Translations under genes and position numbers: made by a program
Notes under the pieces: model-generated
What the model was told of the DNA's origin: nothing
Database searches by the model: none
What the model saw: the letters and a program-made list of their open reading frames with translations, nothing else
Assembly (NCBI GenBank): GCA_023139225.1
Contig: JAGLNZ010000112.1
Coordinates: forward strand, 1-5,931
Direction: 5' to 3'
Origin: Desulfobacula sp.
Lineage (GTDB): Bacteria > Desulfobacterota > Desulfobacteria > Desulfobacterales > Desulfobacteraceae
DNA length: 5,931 bases
In this document: positions 1 to 4,189 of the stretch, one piece after another
Layout: every line of letters begins with the position of its first letter
Numbering within the stretch: the first letter of the stretch is position 1

Positions 1-638
1 ATAAAGTCCATATCATGCTCAATCATACAAAATGTATAACCGCGTTCCAAGTTCAACCGTAAAATAGCATCACCAATCCGGCGCAATAAAGTACGGTTTA
101 CGCCAGCACCAACTTCATCCAGCAGCACTACTTTGGCATCTACCATCATTGCCCGGGCAAGTTCTAATAGTTTTTTTTGTCCCCCGGAAAGCCTGCCTGC
201 TTTTTCATTTTTAAGGTGTAATATATTAAGAAATTTGATTACTTCTTCAGCCTTTTTTTGCAGTTTTTTTTCCTGCTTTTGAATTTGCCTGCGCCGAACC
301 CAGGCATTTATAATATTCTCCCCAAGCTGGTTACCCGGCACCATCATTAAATTTTCAAGCACGGTAAGTGTTGGGAACGGATGGGCAATTTGAAACGTTC
401 TTAAAAGACCTTTGTGGAATAAATTGTGCGAGTCTAATCCTGTTATATCTTCTCCTTCAAGATAGATTTTGCCTGATGTTGGTTTGTATAACCCGGCAAT
501 AAGATTAAACAAAGTGGTTTTGCCGGCGCCATTGGGACCAATCAAGCCGGTGATAAGGCCTTTTTTAATATGCAGATTTACATTATTAACGGCCTTGATA
601 CCGCCAAAGTGCTTGGAAAGATTATTGACCTTAATCAT
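1..638 (-). CDS. livG: Branched-chain amino acid-type ABC transporter ATP-binding protein (LivG family), 3' end cut by window edge
   Basis: This is the cytoplasmic ATPase of an ABC importer of the branched-chain or hydrophobic amino acid (HAAT) class, which powers uptake through LivH/LivM-type permeases. The visible 212 residues contain every nucleotide-binding motif in order: Walker A GPNGAGKT (34-41), Q-loop RTFQ (80-83), signature LSGGQ (150-154), Walker B VVLLDE (170-175) and H-switch His208 in IEHD. The long insert between Q-loop and signature, with a basic/coiled stretch at about 113-135, and the phrase LLRTFQIAHPFPTLTVLENL are typical of LivG rather than LivF. After Walker B the sequence runs VGAGVN where many relatives have PAAGLN; as far as I recall this is a known LivG variant. 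The ATG at 638-636 is preceded by AAAGGA at 650-645, a good ribosome binding site. LivG proteins are usually about 250 residues, so about 40 residues lie beyond the left edge. The gene follows the aminotransferase on the same strand. The transported substrate is unknown. Confidence 0.93.
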   Translation of the reverse strand, partial: MIKVNNLSKHFGGIKAVNNVNLHIKKGLITGLIGPNGAGKTTLFNLIAGLYKPTSGKIYLEGEDITGLDSHNLFHKGLLRTFQIAHPFPTLTVLENLMMVPGNQLGENIINAWVRRRQIQKQEKKLQKKAEEVIKFLNILHLKNEKAGRLSGGQKKLLELARAMMVDAKVVLLDEVGAGVNRTLLRRIGDAILRLNLERGYTFCMIEHDMDF

Positions 639-659
639 TTATTATCCTTTTGAATTACA

Positions 660-691
660 TTTATATGACCATGACAAATAAAAAGTGTCAA
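660..691 (-). promoter_or_regulatory. Weak promoter-like sequence upstream of the livG-type gene
   Basis: On the minus strand TTGACA (691-686) is a perfect -35 hexamer, and TATAAA (665-660) resembles a -10, but the 20-base spacer is longer than the 16-18 bases preferred by sigma70. A short inverted repeat, TGACA (672-676) and TGTCA (686-690), overlaps the -35. The transcript would begin only about 10-15 bases before the start codon. The rest of the 639-785 gap shows no convincing terminator or gene, so read-through from the aminotransferase is equally possible. Confidence 0.2.
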
Positions 692-785
692 GAAAAACCC
701 AGATGGGAACGATCAAATACCCTGAAAGGCAATTTTTGACGCAAGGTTTGTACACAATAAACTGCACAATTATTTCCTTTCATTA

Positions 786-2153
786 TTAAAAAGTTAAAAA
801 ATTAGTGCTGTCCGATAAAAGATCCTTATCAAGGGCTTTACTCAGGATCTCAACAGCCTCGTCTATCTGGACTTCATTGATTATAAAAGGTGGTCCGAAC
901 ATAATCATATCTCCGGATTGTCCCCTGTCACATCCGCCCGAATACTCAATAAACATACCATGTTTCATGCATTCTGCTGCCAGGCGCGCTGAAAACGCAT
1001 ATTTCGGATCAAGGGTTTGCCTGGTTTTCTTGTCCTGGACGAATTCAATTCCTCTCATCAGTCCCATTCCTCTGATATTGCCCACCAAAGGATGGGTATT
1101 TAAATCCTGTAGTTTATCATCAAGGTATTCACCCATTTTACTGCATCGCTCAATAAGGTCATGCTCGTACAGATAATCAATGGTTTTTGATACCACGGCA
1201 CATCCAAGGGGGTTGCCACCCCAGGAGTGACCGGCACCAAACATACCTGAATTATCAGCAATTTTTTTATATATATAACCTGGAACAGCTACGGCTCCTA
1301 TGGGGAAATAACCTCCCCCAAGCCCTTTACCCAGGGCCAAAATATCAGGGACAACATCAAAGTGTTCATAGGCAAACATTTTTCCGGTCCGCCCCATTCC
1401 GGTCATTACCTCATCAAACATTAATAGCACATCATACTTGTTGCAAATTTCTCTGATACGTTTAAAATATCCCTTTGCAGGAACAACTCCGCAAAGGGAC
1501 ATGCCTGAAACAGGTTCTGCAAGGAAAACAGATACATTATCAGGCCCGAGGCACATGATCTCATTTTCAAGGGCGTCGGCACATTCCAGGTCACAGGTTT
1601 CAGGGGTCTTATTAAACCAGCATCTATAACAATATGCAGGTGGTATATGAGTAAAATCATGAAGATATGGAAAAAAATCTGATCTTCTGCCGGTAGCACC
1701 TGTCCAGGCAAGAGCACCTGCGGTGCTTCCATGATAGCTCTGCCACCTGGAGATCACTCGACTTTTTGATGGTTTCCCATTATCCAAATGGTATTTTCTA
1801 GCAATTTTAACACCAATCTCAACCGCTTCCGTACCACCTGAAACAAAAAAAATTTTATCCATGGAATAACCAGAAGATTTGCAAACTTTTTTTGCAGCCT
1901 CTTCAAGCGGGGGATTTGTAAAATCAATACGGTGAACATATGATACTTTGCCTGCCTGATCTCCAATAACCTTTGCCATTTCCTCAAGCCCGTGGCCAAG
2001 ATTACACAGTATGGGGCCGCCGGAAGCATCAATATACCTGTTTCCCTGATCATCATAAAGATAAATACCCCTTGCTTTGGCTATGGAAATATATTCACGA
2101 TTCAAAAAAAAATGGAAAACATGGGATGAGTCATTTGAGCTGTTATTTTTCAT
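786..2153 (-). CDS. Class III PLP-dependent aminotransferase (aspartate aminotransferase family, substrate unknown)
   Basis: This 455-residue protein matches the fold-type I, class III aminotransferases (the ornithine, GABA, beta-alanine and DAPA group), which move an amino group, often from an omega-amine, to a keto acid using pyridoxal phosphate. Visible landmarks are the phosphate-binding SGGTEA (105-110), the cofactor-stacking YHG (140-142), Glu213 in LAEPVSG, the pyridine-binding Asp247-Glu248 in MFDEV, the Schiff-base Lys276 in ALGKGLGGGY, and HSWGGNP (309-315), where relatives often have HTYSGNP. The length is normal. A cysteine cluster C-x2-C-x8-C-x3-C (175, 178, 187, 191) sits in a loop seen in one branch of the family. 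The ATG at 2153 follows a modest GGGA ribosome site and a strong promoter. The stop is TAA at 788-786. No signal peptide is seen, so it is cytoplasmic. The LivG-type gene downstream suggests catabolism of an imported amino compound. The exact donor and acceptor cannot be assigned from sequence. Confidence 0.9.
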   Translation of the reverse strand: MKNNSSNDSSHVFHFFLNREYISIAKARGIYLYDDQGNRYIDASGGPILCNLGHGLEEMAKVIGDQAGKVSYVHRIDFTNPPLEEAAKKVCKSSGYSMDKIFFVSGGTEAVEIGVKIARKYHLDNGKPSKSRVISRWQSYHGSTAGALAWTGATGRRSDFFPYLHDFTHIPPAYCYRCWFNKTPETCDLECADALENEIMCLGPDNVSVFLAEPVSGMSLCGVVPAKGYFKRIREICNKYDVLLMFDEVMTGMGRTGKMFAYEHFDVVPDILALGKGLGGGYFPIGAVAVPGYIYKKIADNSGMFGAGHSWGGNPLGCAVVSKTIDYLYEHDLIERCSKMGEYLDDKLQDLNTHPLVGNIRGMGLMRGIEFVQDKKTRQTLDPKYAFSARLAAECMKHGMFIEYSGGCDRGQSGDMIMFGPPFIINEVQIDEAVEILSKALDKDLLSDSTNFLTF

Positions 2154-2188
2154 TCATTTTCCCAGTGTTGAATAATTTACAAGATGTG

Positions 2189-2213
2189 TTGTGTTTACAA
2201 TATATTGTGTTTA
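2189..2213. repeat. 9-bp direct repeat and central 12-bp palindrome around the aminotransferase -10
   Basis: TTGTGTTTA occurs at 2189-2197 and again at 2205-2213, a 16-bp period on the plus strand. Between and overlapping them is the perfect palindrome ACAATATATTGT (2197-2208), which contains the leftward -10 element. Repeats at this place suit binding of a regulator that would block or shape open-complex formation. AT-rich promoter DNA also produces such repeats by chance, so function is inference. Confidence 0.4.
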
Positions 2214-2228
2214 AATTTCCATTGTCAA
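2199..2228 (-). promoter_or_regulatory. Sigma70-like promoter of the aminotransferase gene
   Basis: Reading leftward, TTGACA (2228-2223, six of six) is separated by 18 bases from TATATT (2204-2199, five of six). Transcription would start near 2192, leaving an untranslated leader of about 39 bases before the aminotransferase ATG. It is the best promoter match in the divergent region. The -35 lies inside a 19-bp palindrome and the -10 inside a 12-bp palindrome, so the promoter is probably controlled. Confidence 0.65.
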
Positions 2229-2234
2229 TGGAAA
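2216..2234. promoter_or_regulatory. 19-bp interrupted palindrome, candidate operator between divergent promoters
   Basis: TTTCCATTGTCAATGGAAA is a perfect inverted repeat with 9-bp arms around a single central T. It overlaps the entire -35 hexamer of the leftward promoter (2228-2223) and ends 11 bases before the -35 of the rightward one (2245-2250). This size and position are typical for a dimeric helix-turn-helix repressor or activator. No regulator gene is present in the window, so its protein partner is unknown. Confidence 0.5.
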
Positions 2235-2244
2235 AAAATAGATG

Positions 2245-2273
2245 TTGATTTTTATACCGTGACAAATGATAAT
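2245..2273 (+). promoter_or_regulatory. Sigma70-like promoter of the serine hydrolase gene
   Basis: TTGATT (2245-2250, four of six) and GATAAT (2268-2273, five of six) are separated by the optimal 17 bases. The start would be near 2280, about 70 bases before the hydrolase ATG at 2352. Its -35 and that of the leftward promoter are 16 bases apart, back to back, so regulators bound between them could affect both genes. Confidence 0.55.
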
Positions 2274-2280
2274 CCTTATC
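2262..2280. promoter_or_regulatory. Fur-box-like iron-response site over the hydrolase -10
   Basis: The 19 bases ACAAATGATAATCCTTATC match the classical Fur consensus GATAATGATAATCATTATC at 15 of 19 positions. In the 7-1-7 description, 2267-2281 matches TGATAAT-N-ATTATCA at 13 of 15. The core is the inverted repeat GATAA-tcc-TTATC. It covers the -10 and the probable start of the hydrolase promoter, a usual position for Fur repression. The surroundings are AT-rich, so a chance match is possible and iron control is inference. Confidence 0.4.
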
Positions 2281-2351
2281 TTAATGCTGAATCAAAAAAA
2301 ATCGCGATCATTTAGCGGGATGTTAGAAAAGAACAAACTTGAAAGGCTGAC

Positions 2352-2579
2352 ATGAAAAGATGGTGTTTCACAATTTTCACCTTGATTTTTGTCACTGGTA
2401 TGGTGATAAATGTCTGTAAAGCCAAGGAGTATGATTCAACCAGATTTGATTTACTCACAGCGCATATCTTAGATAAGACCTTTAAGGATATAAACAGCAT
2501 CATCATTGCCAGGCATGGAAAGATCCTTTTCGAAGAATATTTCAACGGAGCCACCCCCCCAATACATTGCACGACATAA
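2352..2579 (+). CDS. N-terminal part of a serine hydrolase (beta-lactamase/CubicO family), broken by a frameshift
   Basis: This frame gives the start of the hydrolase whose remainder lies in another frame from about 2561. It opens with a Sec-type signal peptide: basic MKR, a hydrophobic core at residues 5-21 and a likely cleavage after CKA near residue 25. It continues with INSIIIARHGKILFEEYFNG (48-66), the first beta strands of the beta-lactamase fold. The ATG at 2352 is well supported by GAAAGG at 2341-2346. Family-like sequence ends at residue 70, inside a run of seven C (2554-2560). The last five residues before TAA at 2577-2579 are not family-like. With one more C the chain would continue as PPNTLHDIRSAGKS, restoring the usual run into the catalytic SxxK. 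Read alone, this piece has no catalytic residue and would be inactive. Confidence 0.75.
   Translation: MKRWCFTIFTLIFVTGMVINVCKAKEYDSTRFDLLTAHILDKTFKDINSIIIARHGKILFEEYFNGATPPIHCTT
2554..2560 (+). other. C7 homopolymer at the frame break of the serine hydrolase gene
   Basis: Seven cytosines form the junction between the two hydrolase frames. A run of eight (or five) would join them exactly. A -1 ribosomal slip on CCC-CCA would also yield the PPNTLHD junction without any DNA change. Such runs are prone to polymerase slippage and to sequencing error. The long open frame downstream shows the break is recent or not real. Confidence 0.7.
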
Positions 2580-3889
2580 GATCGGCAGGTAAGAGCTTAA
2601 CTTCTGCTCTTGTAGGTATTGCTATTGATAAAGGTCTTATTAACAGCGTGGAGGAACGATTGCTCTCCTATTTTCCCGGAATCGAATGCACCAGCGATTG
2701 GAATTCAAAAAAAAATGATATCACATTAAAGCATGTACTATCAATGAGCTTTGGACTTTGTGAACCTGGAGAGTATCCGGCCTGGGAGAACAGGCGTTGG
2801 TACACAATGCATTGGACAAACGATGTCCTGTGCCAACCGATTGAGTATAAACCCGGCACTCGGTTTGACTATGATTCTGCGGCACCGGCCTTGTTTGGCC
2901 CGATCATTGAACAGGTATCCGGAATGTCTGTTGGGCGGTTTGCAGAAAATTTCCTTTTCAGGCCGCTGGGTATCGAACACTACAAATGGTTCATCCTGCC
3001 GACTGGCAAGGAGTACACTGGAGGTGGTTTCAGTATGCGCCCTCGTGATATGGTCAAATTCGGGCAGCTATATCTGCACAAAGGGATGTGGAATGGAGAA
3101 CAATTGGTCTCAAAAAAATGGGTGGAAGAATCGACAAAAGCGCATCTGACAGTAAACAGCAAGCTTGACCGGCACTATGGCTACTACTGGTGGAGAGAAA
3201 CCTTTCCCGTCAATAATCGTTTGATTGAATCATACTTTGCCTCAGGCAATGGCGGCAACAAGATTTATGTATTCCCCACTCAGGATCTGGTGGTGGTTAT
3301 CACTGCCGGCGCGTATAACCGGAGCTATGGTCATCCCCAGGTTAGAATGATGATGAACAAGTACATTCTGCCGGCTGTTCTTCAAGATAAAGATTTACAC
3401 TTAAAAAATCGTAATATCAAAATTGTTCCTCGAACCGGGTTTGTGATCAGCGAGCTTATATTCTTAGCATCCTTGATTTTCTGCATATTTTGGCCATCGT
3501 CCTTAATCAACAAGCCTCACCTGGCAGATCACTCCAAGTCAAACGACAGCCAAAGCAATCATTGTTGGCCTGGCCTTGTCCGTATTTGGATTGGGGCAAA
3601 TGCCCTGACAGGCATCTTATTTATATCAATTGTTTTGACAGAAGCATCAACTCTGGATCTCTGGCTGAACTCCGGGTATGCACATCCATTTAGTCCAGCA
3701 GCACACAAGGTCATTGTAAGTTGGGCAATCACTGTACTCACTATGGGGTCAGCAGTCATTTCAGTCAGGTCCTGGATGGAGTGTAATTGCTCAAATTTTG
3801 CAGCCTATTGTTTCTCCTTACTTACTCTTTGCTCACTATATTGTGTTTTTAGTCTGCAGTATTTAGGGCTTCTATTTTTCATTTGTTAA
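2567..3889 (+). CDS. Catalytic and membrane part of a serine hydrolase (beta-lactamase/CubicO family), frame-shifted from its start
   Basis: This 440-residue frame holds the catalytic domain of a penicillin-binding/beta-lactamase-fold serine hydrolase. Visible motifs are SAGK (Ser6 nucleophile, Lys9), YDS (102-104) in the YxN/YxS place, and SGNGG (226-230) in the position of KTG/HxG. The last is usual in esterase- or peptidase-like CubicO members, so peptide, ester or amide hydrolysis is as likely as beta-lactam cleavage. After about residue 275 come four predicted membrane helices (about 290-312, 336-357, 382-402, 409-438), an extension absent from simple secreted members. With the N-terminal signal this predicts a periplasmic domain anchored in the inner membrane. 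The frame can be opened from a TTG at 2567, but that codon lacks a ribosome site and would omit the first strands of the fold. The real start is therefore almost surely 2352, with a restored length near 512 residues and the nucleophile at about 78. The substrate is unknown. Confidence 0.8.
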   Translation: MHDIRSAGKSLTSALVGIAIDKGLINSVEERLLSYFPGIECTSDWNSKKNDITLKHVLSMSFGLCEPGEYPAWENRRWYTMHWTNDVLCQPIEYKPGTRFDYDSAAPALFGPIIEQVSGMSVGRFAENFLFRPLGIEHYKWFILPTGKEYTGGGFSMRPRDMVKFGQLYLHKGMWNGEQLVSKKWVEESTKAHLTVNSKLDRHYGYYWWRETFPVNNRLIESYFASGNGGNKIYVFPTQDLVVVITAGAYNRSYGHPQVRMMMNKYILPAVLQDKDLHLKNRNIKIVPRTGFVISELIFLASLIFCIFWPSSLINKPHLADHSKSNDSQSNHCWPGLVRIWIGANALTGILFISIVLTEASTLDLWLNSGYAHPFSPAAHKVIVSWAITVLTMGSAVISVRSWMECNCSNFAAYCFSLLTLCSLYCVFSLQYLGLLFFIC

Positions 3890-3930
3890 AATTATACCAA
3901 AATGCAGGAATCTCCCGCCTGTCTCAATTT

Positions 3931-3955
3931 TGTTTCTATTAAAAGAAACATTTTT
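3931..3955 (+). terminator. AT-rich hairpin with T run after the serine hydrolase gene
   Basis: TGTTTCT (3931-3937) and AGAAACA (3944-3950) form a perfect 7-bp stem with a six-base loop, followed at once by TTTTT (3951-3955). It lies 42 bases past the hydrolase stop and directly before the trp promoter, the expected place for an intrinsic terminator. The stem is weak (two G-C pairs), so efficiency is doubtful. Confidence 0.35.
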
Positions 3956-3956
3956 C

Positions 3957-3985
3957 TTGACAGGCATTAAAATCTTGGTTATTTT
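3957..3985 (+). promoter_or_regulatory. Promoter of the trp operon
   Basis: TTGACA (3957-3962, six of six) is followed after 17 bases by TATTTT (3980-3985, four of six). A transcript starting near 3992 would give a leader of about 200 bases carrying trpL and the attenuator. The -35 overlaps the right arm of an inverted repeat, GCCTGTC (3917-3923) and GACAGGC (3959-3965). No CTAG-centred TrpR-type operator is visible. Confidence 0.6.
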
Positions 3986-4023
3986 ACCCCGAAATAAAAC
4001 CCGAATATAAAAACTTAAGTGAT

Positions 4024-4107
4024 ATGGAAAAAAATATTCTAAATAGCAAAAATACAATTAACTCTTGGTGGCAAAGCCGGATATGGTCCATGCTGCCGTC
4101 AAAATAA
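4024..4107 (+). CDS. trpL: trp operon leader peptide (27 codons, three Trp)
   Basis: A short frame from ATG (4024) to TAA (4105-4107) encodes 27 residues, beginning MEKNILNS and ending MLPSK, with Trp at 15, 16 and 21 in the segment SWWQSRIW. Trp is rare, so three in 27, including a tandem pair, directly before trpE is the hallmark of an attenuation leader peptide. The peptide has no enzymatic role: ribosome stalling at the Trp codons (4066-4071 and 4084-4086) when charged tRNA-Trp is scarce decides the downstream RNA fold. The ribosome site is modest (TAAGTG, 4016-4021). The tandem Trp codons lie in the left arm of the first RNA stem. The stop lies 6 bases past region 2, so a ribosome completing translation would cover region 2 and permit termination. 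Confidence 0.88.
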   Translation: MEKNILNSKNTINSWWQSRIWSMLPSK

Positions 4108-4147
4108 TTATTTAAAAAAAGATAAAAAAAATAGAGGCTGCGGCAGT
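4066..4147 (+). promoter_or_regulatory. trp attenuator: alternative pause and antiterminator RNA stems
   Basis: Region 1 (UGGUGGCA, 4066-4073) can pair with region 2 (UGCUGCCG, 4091-4098), seven to eight pairs including wobbles, with a small inner GGA/UCC stem. Region 2 can instead pair with region 3: GCUGCCGU (4092-4099) with GCGGCAGU (4140-4147), six Watson-Crick pairs plus G-U ends. Region 3 overlaps the left arm of the terminator at 4140-4143, so the antiterminator and terminator exclude each other. A stall at the tandem Trp codons would block region 1 and leave region 2 free, giving read-through. The 2:3 loop is a long A-rich linker of about 40 bases. Confidence 0.75.
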
Positions 4148-4171
4148 AAAACAATACCGCGGCCTTTTTTT
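4134..4171 (+). terminator. trp attenuator intrinsic terminator
   Basis: AGGCTGCGG (4135-4143) pairs with CCGCGGCCT (4157-4165), nine pairs including one G-U, around a 13-base loop, followed by a run of seven T (4165-4171). It is the strongest hairpin seen in the window and lies between trpL and the trpE ribosome site, so it acts as the attenuator of the trp operon rather than as an end-of-operon terminator. Confidence 0.88.
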
Positions 4172-4189
4172 ATATTTAAGGAAACAAAA

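Noticed and set aside
469..681. A 70-residue plus-strand frame opposite the livG-type gene
   Set aside because: Antisense shadow of a strongly supported ABC ATPase coding region; no ribosome site or family-like sequence.
693..707. Minus-strand CCCATCTGGG followed by five T, a possible terminator after the aminotransferase
   Set aside because: Only three to four pairs with a four- or two-base loop; too weak to call a terminator.
688..783. A 31-codon minus-strand frame starting three bases after the aminotransferase stop
   Set aside because: No ribosome binding site, no recognisable composition or domain, and its end runs into the short inverted repeat before livG; most likely chance.
1421..2056. 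Two minus-strand frames of about 100 residues inside the aminotransferase gene
   Set aside because: Out-of-frame shadows of the aminotransferase, which carries all catalytic motifs in its own frame.
2567..3889. Treating the TTG at 2567 as a natural start of a complete hydrolase
   Set aside because: No ribosome site, no signal peptide, and the nucleophile would be residue 6, lacking the first strands of the fold that are present in the upstream frame.
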